This document shows positions 36,301 to 47,000 of a stretch of 64,000 nt of DNA, piece after piece. Position 1 is the stretch's first letter, and each line of letters starts with the position of its first letter. The notes beneath the pieces are model-generated. The model searched no databases, was not told the DNA's origin, and saw only the letters and a program-made list of their open reading frames with translations. Origin of the DNA: Takakia lepidozioides (taxonomy: Eukaryota; Streptophyta; Takakiopsida; Takakiales; Takakiaceae); NCBI GenBank assembly GCA_030704615.1, contig CM060732.1, positions 57,081,053-57,145,052 of the forward strand, written 5' to 3'. The position numbers and the translations under genes were made by a program.

Positions 36301-38334
36301 GTTGGTATTTGGATTGCCCTCCTTCAGAGACCCCAGCTGTAGAGTTGTCTTTGAGGAGAGAGAATGACCGTATTGCAGCCACCCGCAGCAGCGGACCTCG
36401 ACATTCATGAGCGTAATCTGAGGACTCTTGCAGAGAAGGAGCCTCCGCTCAGGATACCCCGGGTAGAGGAAGAAAGGCAAAGGGAAAAGATGTTGCTGGT
36501 GTTGTGGGGAAGGGAAGGGGTAGAGGGAAGGTGGCACAAGGCAGGGAAGTGTTGCAGCTATTGGCCCTGTGGAGCATGTCCAGCAGACTCCACCGCATGG
36601 TAGGGGATCCGGGAGAAAAAACAAGGGGGTGGTTGATCCCAAGGACCCGTACCATGCAGTGGAACATCCCACGAGGGTCATTCGTCCAACCAGGTTGGAG
36701 ATTGCCAACGTCGGGTTCCTTGCCATGATGGAGTCGAAGAAATCTGATTACAAGGGCGAGCCATCACCAGTGTGGGAGAGGATTGTCGAGTTCCTCAGCA
36801 CGGTGCGTGTTCTCTTTGGGTTCTGTGGCTTCTGCTCTCTTTGTCTGCTGTGGGCATGGATCGTTTATAAACTTGTCAGAATTCCATTGTATTTTTGTTT
36901 GCAGGCTAAAATGACCAAATCGTGGGTGAACGGGAAGGAGAAGCCATATGCAGCGGAACTCATCATCTTGGACATCCCTGATGGGTTGGCAGTCCCGGAT
37001 ATCCCTCCATCGGGTGCTTGTCCGGGTTGGAATGCATTTGATGAGCGCTACTGGCGGTGGGTTTTTTCCTTTTGCAACTTCTTCCTTTCCGATGCAGGTG
37101 TTTTGGTTCTCATCCAGTCCATCGATGTTCGGTGTCGCCGTGCCCTTGCCAGCTATTTGAAAGCCTCGGGCATGAGAGTCGTGAGACATGGAATTGTGTG
37201 AACAGCATGTACCTTACGAAGGGGGATCGTCCGGGAGAGATGGTGAGTTTCCCTTCTTCTTCCTCTTCTTTTTTGTTCTGGGATTGTGTTGTATAGGTCG
37301 CTCGAACTCATATGTAGGGGCCCGATTTTATTTTGGTTCTTAGTTCCTTGTGGATGTCATGTTCGCAGACTCGTCTGTTTGAAGCTGTTTGTCTCGTCCG
37401 GGTGCATCCACCAACGACTCCGGCCGGCATTACGGAGTTTGCCATCACTCACGGGGGCAAGTTCATAGATGACAGGACAGATCCTCCCACGGATGACATG
37501 CATCACAACTACGTCGACAGCAACTTGTGCTTGCGAAGGGGGAATGGGTTCCTTGGAGAGGGGCGAGGAGAGGAGCCCGGCTTTCATTCAAACGATTGTG
37601 GAGTGCTGCACCTACACAGACGCCAGAGTTCTGGATTTGTCGATGGGCACAGGTTCGTCTCTTCAACATTCACATTTCATGAGGTTTGATTGAGCTTGCA
37701 CTTTCAGCACTTTCCACCGTTCCGAATGTGTCTTCAATGTCTGCTTACTTCATTCTATTCCACTGCAGGTGCTTCGTACCACGCTTGCAAGGCCAGTGCG
37801 CGACATGTCTTTGGGATTGAAGGGGATGCTGAGATTTACAAGAACCTCCTGATGGGTTTGGGTGGACACACTTCTCAGGTCCTTCCGAAGCCCCGTCCCG
37901 CTGATACTGGTACAGAGGAGACTTCTGACAAGGAGCTGGACTCCGACTTTGCCTGTGAGTAAGTTCAACCTGTGCATGCTTGCATTGTTGTTTCAATATC
38001 GAGAATCGCTGTTCTTGAGGCAAAGTGCACATGGGAGACATCCTCTTCGTTGGACTTGTGCATTGCATCATTGTGTTAAAAATGGGATTTTGTGGACATG
38101 TGTAGGAGTCCGCGTGCTTCCACTTGCCCTCCTGGGCTATCACACCTATTTGGACTTGTTTTCAGTCCTCCTCGGTCTTGTGTGCTACCTGTCTATGCGG
38201 AGGCACTCGCAGCAAGCATGTCCGTTCATGGCACTCAGAGTCCACCTTGCGATGGCCTTCGTAGAACACGTGGTGTTGGGGCCAGAATCTTTGTAGATGA
38301 CATAGCACAGGAGGTGGACACTGATTGTGATTGA
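30305..38334 (+). CDS. MULE accessory gene: acidic N-terminus, ParB-like domain, N4/N6 aminomethyltransferase-like domain
   Basis: Exon 1 (30305 to about 30838) is very acidic with lysine/arginine clusters. Downstream exons bounded by AG/GT: 34237-34355, 34426-34834, 34930-35122, 35235-35673, 35792-36015, 36156-36802, 36905-37242, 37369-37652, 37769-37954, and a last exon to 38334. The exon at 34426 encodes FHVWDGNHRLLAW, resembling the ParB/sulfiredoxin nucleotide-binding box. Exon 36905 encodes AELIILDIP...YWRWVFSFCNFFLSDAGVLVLI, the motif IV region of N4/N6 DNA methyltransferases with DIP in place of DPP. The 37369/37769 junction restores motif I, VLDLSMGTG then ASYHAC and FGIEGD. This IV-then-I order is that of beta-class enzymes. 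Frameshifts occur near 34720, 35600, 36500 and 37190. Activity is uncertain because motif IV is altered. Confidence 0.6.
30905..34110 (+). repeat. Hairpin minisatellite, about 30 units of up to ~115 bp
   Basis: Each unit contains the near-perfect inverted repeat GCTCAAACAGTGTGCG, loop GCAA, then CGCACACTGTTTGAGC. The linker carries the words AACATTTCAATGTTT, GGTGCAAAATTTGGACTTCA, GGGGCACCT and GATGAAATGAACCCTTCACT. Core-to-core spacing measured at several places is 96-116 bp. About 30 cores can be counted from 30921 to 34070. Most unit-to-unit differences are short deletions. The first core (about 30940) has the loop in the opposite orientation (TTGC). Apparent open frames across it on both strands are artefacts of the repeat. 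The array lies in the presumed first intron of the MULE accessory gene. Confidence 0.95.
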
Positions 38335-38679
38335 CTGCGACACTTGATATTAAGTATTCTTTTGGTTTACATTCTGGGACAAATTTGAAATGTATGTTGT
38401 GGTTCCTTAATTTTATTGTCCTCTTTGTCAATGTGTGCGTGGAATTCACATTCATGGTTCCAAACTATTGTTGGAGTGGGGGTTGCATGGACTGCCCGGA
38501 TTGTTCCCCTTTCAATATATTTTGTTGTTTTGTGGACCTCACAGACCTTGAGTCCATTGCAACAACAAACAAACCACTTTGTTCTCAATTCTCATTCTCC
38601 CCACATCAACCCGCGAAATAGGTGACACCACTCGGAATTGTGACAACATCGCGGAAATAGGCACTGTTTGCAATGCTGA

Positions 38680-38760
38680 CGTGGCGTGAGCCTGTGCTGG
38701 GCTCACGCTTTCCTGGGCTCAACAGGCTCACGCCTCCAGGCTCACGGAATAGCACCCCCC
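38680..38760 (-). repeat. MULE right terminal/subterminal repeat with GTGAGC motifs
   Basis: Four GTGAGC/GCTCAC hexamers (38686, 38701c, 38726c, 38740c) in 60 bp, then the outer end AGCACCCCCC. As an inverted sequence it pairs with 25620-25659. Confidence 0.75.
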
Positions 38761-38769
38761 TATGTCATA
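38761..38769. repeat. MULE target-site duplication, right copy
   Basis: TATGTCATA, identical to 25611-25619. Confidence 0.85.
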
Positions 38770-38879
38770 GAGTTGGTGATGTGCTGCCAATTTTGAGGAT
38801 AGAGATGCTTGTAAGCTGTAGATTTGTATCATTGTGGTTCTTTCTGAAACATATTGCTCCCAGTTTGCCACAACCAGTT

Positions 38880-39500
38880 TTGTTTGCGTTTGTAGTGCAT
38901 GGTGAGCCTGCTGGTGAAGGGCAAAGAGGTCCATGGTTGCAATCGTCAAGGCTGGAATTGTGGGCAAGATGTCATTCTAACCAATACCCTGTGGACAGGG
39001 AGTGTTCCACAATATGGCTGAGTGAAATGTGGTGTCGTGGAACGTGCTGATCTTTGTTTGTAGTGCATGTGCGAGCCTGTCTGGAGAAGGGCAAAAGATC
39101 CATGGCTGCAATCATCAAAGCTGGAATTGTGGCAGATTTCATTCTGAACAATACTCTTGGGAGATGTATCCAAGCTCAAAAGAGGAATTAGAGACATATG
39201 AGCAAATGTTGCGGAAGGAGTGCAGCCTGGCCCGGTTCGAGCCAAGAGGGCAAAGAGGTCCATGGTGACATCGTCAAAGCTGGAATTGTACATATGTCAT
39301 TCTGAATGTACCCTTACACAGACATGTATGCCAAATGTGGGTGCATCAAGGATGCAAAGGGAGTGCTCAACAATATGGCTGAACGAAATGTGGTTCTGAT
39401 CATGGAGCCGCATGATTTGCAGGATATGTACAGTGGGATGGAGTCCTTGAAGACCTCTAAGCAAATGGTGCATGAATTAAGGTGTGTTTACCCATGACCA
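38880..39500 (+). pseudogene. PPR pseudogene fragments, second cluster
   Basis: Decayed PPR pieces resemble those at 13.6-13.9 kb: words for VKGKEVHG (about 38915), DVILTNTL (about 38970), EGQKIHGCN (about 39090), TYEQMLRKE (about 39195), YTDMYAKCGCIKDAKGVLNN (about 39313-39372), then MAERNVV. Frames change every 50-150 bp. The order suggests two or three tandemly repeated partial copies, all dead. Confidence 0.78.
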
Positions 39501-39559
39501 CATCAGGTTTCTTTGTGTTTGCAATTCGCATTGTATGTCAAGCTTGGCACAGCCTAGAA

Positions 39560-41003
39560 AAGGACAATTATAAGGTCCATGGTGACATTATAAAGGGGTG
39601 TTTGCGAGATCAGTATAGATCGGTCTTTGCTCTTGTCATAGATTGAAAACAAGTCTAGGGTAGTTTTATGTCTAACCTCTTTTCAAGGACAGTCTTTGGG
39701 CACCAAACCTCTACAGTTTTGGACACAACCCCTTCTAGATCTACTCCCATTACGAGGATCAGAAATGCTTGGGGGCTTACATGCATGGAGTTGCGATGCT
39801 TAGACATCGGGCAATTACATTCTCCTTTGCTCTTTGCATCTGTTTACTGGTTCATGGTGTCATAGTCAAAGCTGGAAATGTACTAGATGTCAGCCTGAAC
39901 ACTGCCCTGAAGCCTAACCTGGAGTTATTGCCAATGTGGCAACAGGTCTTATCCAAAAATAGATAACGTAGATGTGGAGAAGCTCGTTGGTGAATCTATG
40001 GTGGTTTTGTAGTGATTTTGACATGTTACTGTAGGAGGTTGGGGTGTTTCCTCGAAGACTTCACGCCGTCAGTGTCAGCTTCTTCAGCGCAGCTGCTAGC
40101 AAGGCTGAAGATGTTTCATGGTTTGTACACAGCATGGATAGCTGAAGAATCAGGGATAGAGTGTGGGTCCAGATTCATAAGAGGCCCGGATTTCAAGTGA
40201 AGATGATGTACGATCGACATCCAGACAAAGAAGATTAACACTTTGATAAGGTATGATCTGGATTGAATATGTTGTCTTCATGGCTGATGTGAGGCTTTTC
40301 ACAGATTCTCACCTCTTTGTCATGGTAGGCATGATGGTACATCCACAAGCTGTAGTGCCTTTGGATGAGAAGCAGTCCCCTCACAAAGTATACCGCTCGT
40401 TTTCTCAAGAGCATACCAATTTTTTGCCTGCCAGAATGCTACGCTATCATTTTCACTCTGAAACAGAATCCACTTGTCATGTAGGGTTGGAGTAGCCCTG
40501 CCTGAGTTACCATCACACCCTCTCTTATTGTGTGGGCGACAACCTGAGATTACCATGATTGATTATTTTCAAGATCTTCAGGAACACTCAATCAGCTGAC
40601 ATGATTGCTGTTAGCTGTGTCAAGTTGCAATCTCAAGCTTAGAATGGAACCTCAAGGCTGGCTTGGTAGAACAAGGACTATTCCCCTTTGGGTGCTTATT
40701 ACATGTATTCTTACCTCTGGGCTTGTAATTTTGTGCAACAGACCTGATGGACTGGAGAAGGCTTATGTAAGGCTGACAACTAATTATGATACGTTGGTTA
40801 TGGCAAACAAAGTGTGTATCATCTAGAATGGTTCTTGTTGTTTGGAACTAGGTTGGTTTGAGAGGTGTTGTAAGTTTTGTACTTTTGCAAAGTGCTTTTC
40901 ATGAGATTCATCCATAAACGTGTGTTAAAATGTCTGGCTTTAGAACAGTTATGTTTTGATAGCTTTCATAGTTATGTGCTAATGACTGCTAATGACTGCT
41001 AAT
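39560..41003. other. Pseudogene-derived spacer with an OSB-like tail
   Basis: Mostly unrecognisable. At 40118-40200 it contains a diverged copy of the segment that recurs at 41375-41460 and 48885-48970, ending in RGPDF and K, then a stop. Short frames at 40253-40495 and 40605-40826 match no family I know. Confidence 0.4.
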
Positions 41004-41544
41004 GAAGGCACCTTCTTCAATTTCACCTTGTTTTCCCCTCTTATCAGAATCGCCCCTAATTATTCATGTATGAATTCTGCAAGTTAGCTGGTTGAGTGAA
41101 GCTTTGATAGTTTGGAGTGACTTTGACATGATTTTGCCAATGTGACAACATGAAAGTATCAAAAACAGGTAACACAGACGAGGAGAAGTTGTGGAATGAA
41201 TACTTTTCTGACCCTAGTCAATGGTGGGACAATCGAGGCAAGAAGGTGAATGTTTGTTGGATTATAGAGAGTAGCAGATGCAATTGAGCGTAGGAACTAG
41301 TATGATAAGTTGAGTTGGGTGCTTCCTAGAACAAGTCTAGGCTGTCATCGTCAACAAGGCAAGGTTGTATGCATGATTCGTGCAAGGCATGGATAGCTGA
41401 AGGAGCAGGGATAGAGTGGGTGCCGATTCACCCAAGAGGGCCGGACTTCAAGCTCCAGATTAACTATGAAGCTACAAGAAACCTGCATGGGTAGATGGTC
41501 AACTGGCAGCAACGGCACAATTGATAAAATCAGACATTGTTAAT
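41004..41544 (+). pseudogene. OSB-like PDF-motif exon pair, copy 2 of a tandem duplication
   Basis: Encodes KLWNEYFSDPSQWWDNRG then KK (41185-41245), followed by a GTGAAT donor, and after about 190 bp RGPDFKLQINYEATRNLHG and a stop. W-W-D-N-R-x-x-K followed by P-D-F-K is the PDF motif of plant organellar single-stranded DNA-binding (OSB) proteins, which help control mitochondrial/plastid recombination. Here only the motif exons remain, without the OB-fold domain, so this is a fragment. The unit repeats with a period of about 541 bp. Confidence 0.7.
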
Positions 41545-41919
41545 GAAGGCATATTCTTCAGCACATTTCACTTGTTTTTCCCTCTTATCAGAATCGGCCC
41601 AAAATTTCCATGTTGAATTCTGCAAGTTAGCTGGTTGAGTGAATCTAGTTTGGAGTGACTTTGATATGATACTGCTATGTGACAACAGGAAAGATCAAAA
41701 AACAAGTAACAGACATGAGGAGAAGCTGTGGAATGAATACTTTTCTGCCCCCAGTCAATGATGGGACAACCGAGGCAAAAAGGTGAATGCCTGCTACATA
41801 TTTGAGAGTTGCAGACACAATTGAGCATAAGAACTAGTGTGATAAGCTGAGTTGGGTGTTTCATAACTGAACAAATCTAGGCTGTCATTGTTAGCTCCTA
41901 GCATCAAGGCAAGGATGAA

Positions 41920-42639
41920 TGTCGCGCACCTCACTTCGGTAAGCTCCCCTTCAAGTCATAGTTACTCGCTTTGATGCGCGCGCCTGACTCCCAACCTGGC
42001 CGCCCGGGCCAACTTGGAGCTTTGGCTACTCACCGGGACATAACGGTCCCCCTTCGCTTCCCTCTAAACCCTCCACCTATTTGGGACTAGGAGAATTCCC
42101 TTTGGTAGATGGCAGTCCGGAACAGCTCCCCTCTCTTTGGTCGCTTTCGGCTCGTTCGCTTACTCACTAGTTTTTGGTCACAACGGGCTTGCACCGTCTC
42201 GGGGTTACTACTCCCTATATATACTTCTGTAGCTGTCCGCGGGGGTTTCATAACCAGCCATGCCATTTTATGGCGAACCACCACGAAAACCCTCGACTCC
42301 CGGTGATGAGTCGCGGTGAGTCTTGGCCCACTCATCCCGGCCCCTATGGACCGTGATGAGTCCCAAGACTCCCACGACTCCCACCACAAGGTCTCCGCCC
42401 CCATGGTGAGTCCTATGCCACCCCACTAAGTCCCGCTAAGCTACCACCACCCCTTGTGGAGCTACCCCCCACCGCAACCGGTGTGCGGGGCTCCACCTAG
42501 TGAGCGCCTCCGCCTCCTTGAGTGCCTTGGGCACTCAAGGGTGCTTCAGCCCCCCATACCTATCGCTGCCGATGCCCCCACTACAGGGGCAGCCCCTCAT
42601 GTGTCCCGACCCCTGCCCTCAAGGCAAAGGGTCGCGACA
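41920..42639 (-). repeat. Chromovirus 3' LTR
   Basis: 720 bp, TG...CA ends. Contains a CTATATATAC TATA-like word near 42213. Confidence 0.95.
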
Positions 42640-43545
42640 CACACCCCTACCAACAGGGAGTCGATGTCCTCATCGACTTGTCCATTTTGTAGAAACGAAC
42701 ATCCAAGCTGTGGCGTCCCACATCAAGGAGTTTGTTTCCGCACCATGGCGTCCCATGGCAAAGAACCAAACCCCACACTTGACTCTACTCTCCACTAGCT
42801 AGTTCGGCCCGACTTCCTCCAAGTCCCGGCCAAGGGTGGAGCCTCTCCAGCTCCTCCCAGTGCACTCTTCTTGGCCTACTTCAAGGCCAAGGAATGATCC
42901 TCCCCGAGGATCGAATCGCCTTACTGCACAACATTGCTTGCGATCATCACTCATGATGCCGCTTTAGGCATCACCTTGAGCAAGGGTTCCCTGGAACCCT
43001 CTTTGACTAGGAAGATAACCTTAAACCAACCGTGCGCCCCAATCACTACAATTGGGTCCACCTTGGAATGCTGGCCTGAGGTACGGGAACACGCCAAAGC
43101 CGCACTACGACTTCGTCCAAAGCTACACGATTATAGTACGTGAACGGAAGCACGTAGCTTCCGCGTTAGCCCGCACTACAAGGCAACCCCCTCGGTAGCG
43201 TAGTTATAGTACGTGCACGCGCCAGGTGCGCACTAGCACGTGAACTCCCAAAGAAGTCGCAAGTTTCCTTGCCCCTTGGATGGGGGTCACCCGATTTCGG
43301 CACTACGCAAACACACGATTAACCCAATTTACCTCTCCCACTTTTATAAGCTAGCATGCATTCTACACACTAGCCAACCATACCATGCATCACCATTCCA
43401 AACAAAATAGGACGCACAACATTTGGAACCCATTTCCTTTATAACAAATTTTTGTACAATACAAGTTTTGTAATCGGATTCCTAAGCTAGCTAAGCCGGG
43501 CTAGGCATGCATTTCCTCCCCCACGCTCCAAGGTTGATGTCCCCA

Positions 43546-44007
43546 TCAACGTTTCTCCCGCTTTTGAGGTCGCCCTTCGAAAGCTACAACCGCCTCGGAT
43601 GCGTTTCCCATTTCTGAGGCACGCACCCAAGATGCCTCCACATGATGATAGCCCTTCCATTTGACGAGATACTCCGTTTCTCGGTTCTTGAACCTCCTCG
43701 ACTTAAGTATTGCCTCCACCTCGTACTCAGGTTCATTTTCATGATCCAACAACATAGGTGGCGGACGCAACACTTGATGCCGATTCGGACGCGCTTCATC
43801 TTTGAAGTAAGGCTTCAAAAGGGAGACATGGAATACTGGGTGCACCTTGCTGTTTGCCGGCAGCTCCAATTCATACACATCCTCATTCATAACCTTCCGA
43901 ATGCGAAAGGGTCCCGCATACGGAGGTACGAACTTCGGACTCACTTCCGGAGGTAGTCGGAAATTCTTGATGTTCAACCAGACCTCTGTGCCTGCCTCAA
44001 ACTTCAC
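43546..44007 (-). CDS. Integrase C-terminal and chromodomain of the chromovirus
   Basis: Single open frame of 153 codons. It opens with the integrase C-terminal fold ([33 protein letters not shown]) and ends with a chromodomain, [11 protein letters not shown]...[17 protein letters not shown]. Chromodomains of this position bind methylated histone H3 and direct integration into heterochromatin. The aromatic residues of the cage (Y at the start, W of VKWKGY, W of SWV) are present. Confidence 0.9.
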   Translation of the reverse strand: MKFEAGTEVWLNIKNFRLPPEVSPKFVPPYAGPFRIRKVMNEDVYELELPANSKVHPVFHVSLLKPYFKDEARPNRHQVLRPPPMLLDHENEPEYEVEAILKSRRFKNRETEYLVKWKGYHHVEASWVRASEMGNASEAVVAFEGRPQKREKR

Positions 44008-47000
44008 TTCCCTCCGCTTCCGATTCGCCTGCCTTTCATACCGTTTCCTGGCTTTGCAATGTTGTACTTTGCGAGCTTCAACAAACGCTCGCGTTCTTCC
44101 AGTACCGCCGCTACTGCCGGTTCCTCAACGTCCTGGGCGGCCCAACTTGTCGGCACCAGAGGTGCTTTTCCATAGACCAATACGAAAGGGGAAACTCCCG
44201 TTGCGGAGTGTTCTGTGTTATTATAACAGAACTCTGCCGCGTCTAAGTGTTCCATCCAGTCTGATTGGTCTGCCGACACGTAATTCCGCAAGAATTGCTT
44301 CACTACGGAATTCACTCTTTCCGTTTGGCCGTCCGTCGTAGGTCGGAAGGCGGTGCTCATCTTCAGCCTCGTCCCCATCTTCTTCCAAAGTGTCCTCCAA
44401 AATTTACTCGTAGCTTTGGATCACGATCCGAGACAATATCCTTCGGGACTCATGATGCTTTAAGACGTGGGCGAAGTAAAGTCGCCCTGTCTCCTGCGCC
44501 GTTGCCGTCTCCTTGGTGGGGATGAAATGGCCCATTTTACTGAACCTATCCACCACCACCATGATTGCATCGAATCCTTTTGACAGCGGCATAGCAGTCA
44601 TGAAATCCATCGAGACACTTTCCAAGTCCCCTTTGGAATCGGCAAGGGTTCTAACAGCCCCGCTTGCTTTTTTGTACTCGCTCCGGTTTTTGTTGGCATG
44701 TGGTGCATGTCTTGACATACTCCTCTGCCTCCTCCCTCAGTTTGGGCCATAAATACTCTTTTCTTCAAGAGTGCCGCAGTGCGCTTGGCTCCGCCGTGGC
44801 CCGCAAGCGGGCTATCATGACATTCTCTCAAGAGGCTATCTCTGATCCCTCCCTTTGGCACGTAGAGACGTTTTTGCTTATACCGGAGCAGTCCATTTTG
44901 CAAGTGGAACTGCGATTTAAACCCCCATCCTCAAGTCCTGCATCACGGACTTCGCCAGCTCATCCTTCCGGTAAGCCTTTCGGATCTTCCTTTGGAGCGC
45001 CGTCTCGCCCTTGTACACCAACAAGAGCTGCTGTTTTCTACTTAAAGCATCGGCCACCACGTTGTCTCGTCCCGGTTTGTACTGGATATCCACATCGAAC
45101 ACCGCCAAAGTATCTTGCCACCTAAGTTGTTTTGGGACAACTTGGGCTGCGTGGCAAAATACTTCACCGTGACATTGTCCCGTGAACACCTTCACTGGGT
45201 TGGAACCAACATAGTGGCGCCAAAGCTCAAGGCAATGCACCACCGCCTTCATCTCTTTTTCGTGCGTAGGCCACCGTCGCTCCACTTCATTCAGTTTCTT
45301 ACTTTCGTAAGCCACTGGACGTCCATCTTGCATAAGTACACCACCAATCGCGAAGTCCGACGCATCTGTATGAATCTCAAATGGACGATCAAACTCCGGG
45401 ATTTTCAAGACTGGAGCTTCCGCCATCCGCTGCTTCAATTCAGCAAAAGCTTGGCCACAAAATGTGTTCCATACCCAGACTTTGGATTTACACAGAAGGT
45501 CCAACACGGCCCCGCGATCTTGGCAAAATTTCTCACATACTTCCGGTAATAGGAGGCGAGTCTTAGGAAGGATCGCACTCCCGGGACCGAAGTCGGAGGC
45601 TCCCAGTCCAAGATCGCCCTCACCTTTCTGTCATCCATTTTGATCCCATCCTGTGTAATCACATGCCCCAAGAACTCCACTTTCGTGACCCCGAATTCGC
45701 ACTTTGAAGCTTTGGCGTACAGCTTCCCTTCCCGCAACTTTTGGAACACCCTTTGAGGTGCTCCAGGTGCTCCTCCTTTGTTTTCGAGTACACCAAGATG
45801 TCGTCGATGTACACGATCACAAAGTCATCCAACCACTCCTGAAAAGGCTGTTCATCAGCGTGCTAAAGGTCGCTGGTGCATTGGTGAGCCCAAAAGGCAT
45901 CACCAATAACTCATATGAACCATACCTTGTCCTGCACGCGGTCTTCTCCTCATCTCCTTCCGCCGCCCGAATTTGATGATAGCCGGAGCGCAAGTCGATC
46001 CGGCTGAAATACTTCGCTCCTGCCAACCGATCGAAGAGGTCGTCGATCCTTGGCAAAGGGTACCGGTTTTTGATAGTCACCTTATTCAGAGCCTTGTAAT
46101 CGACACACATCCGCAGCGTCCCATCCTTCTTGTCTGCGAATAGCACCGGGGCTCCGTAAGGTGACTTACTCGGCCGGATGTACCCCTTTGACATTAGATC
46201 CTTGAGCTGAGTCTTCAGCTCGACCAACTCTCTGTGGCTCAACCGGTAGGGCGCCTTGGCAGGCGGTTCCGATCCCGGTATCACCTCAATCTTGTGGTCA
46301 ACTCCTCTTCGCGGTGGCAAGCCGCTTGGTAAATCCTCCGGTATCACATCCTGGTATTTCTCCAAAATCCCCTTGATCCAATCTGGGCTCGGCTCCCCAT
46401 CGCCTTCTCCGTAAAGCAAAAACTGGGGCCCGTGTGCCTCCTCCACGGCCCACTCCTTTGCTGACAGAAGGTTTATTCGCCCTCCCACGGATTTGGGCGT
46501 TTCTGACACTCGTAAAACCTCGCCACCATTCCCACATGGCAGCGTGACTACTCTCTTGCGGCCATCTATGACCGCTCCGGATTTGCTCAAAAAGGTCATC
46601 CCCAAAATGAGATCCACTCCATCGATCTCGCAGATGGTGAAGTTTTCACGTCCCTCCCAACTCCCCAGTTGAAGGGGAACATCAATCGCCAACCTTGTCG
46701 CCAACTGTGGTTCTCCTTTGGCAGAATGTACCTCAATAGAGGCCCCCACGTCACTTGTCGGGAGTCCCAGCTTTTGTGCCGTTGTCGGTGTCATGAAGGA
46801 GTGCGACGCTCCTGTGTCCACCAACAACGACACATTAGTTCCGGATATTATCCCATCCACGAACAATAACTGACTCCCTTTTCGTAAGGCGCCAGTTTCC
46901 TGATACAACTCACAAGAAAATTTGCCTACCTTGCAAGTCCTGGCGACCACCGCTTCCACCAAGCGACTGATGGTATCTTCCGACAGCTCCGTGGTCGCCC

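Larger units (their letters stand above)
25620..38760. mobile_element. Complete Mutator-like element (MULE), 13141 bp, with ParB/methyltransferase-like cargo gene
   Basis: The element is flanked by a perfect 9-bp direct repeat TATGTCATA (25611-25619 and 38761-38769). Its two ends align as inverted repeats without gaps for about 38 bp: CGTGAGCC at offset 15-22 and CGTGAGCCTG at offset 29-38 fall in register on both ends (25 of the first 40 positions match). It contains a SWIM-finger transposase on the minus strand (25984-29641), a divergent accessory gene on the plus strand (30305-38334), and a 3.2-kb hairpin minisatellite. It inserted next to, or into, the 3' part of the methyltransferase retrotransposon or its flank. 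Confidence 0.88.

Noticed and set aside
42454-42802. Frames of about 100 codons in the chromovirus LTR and its inner border
   Set aside because: They lie in LTR/PPT sequence and repeat at 48685-49020 in the other LTR; non-coding.
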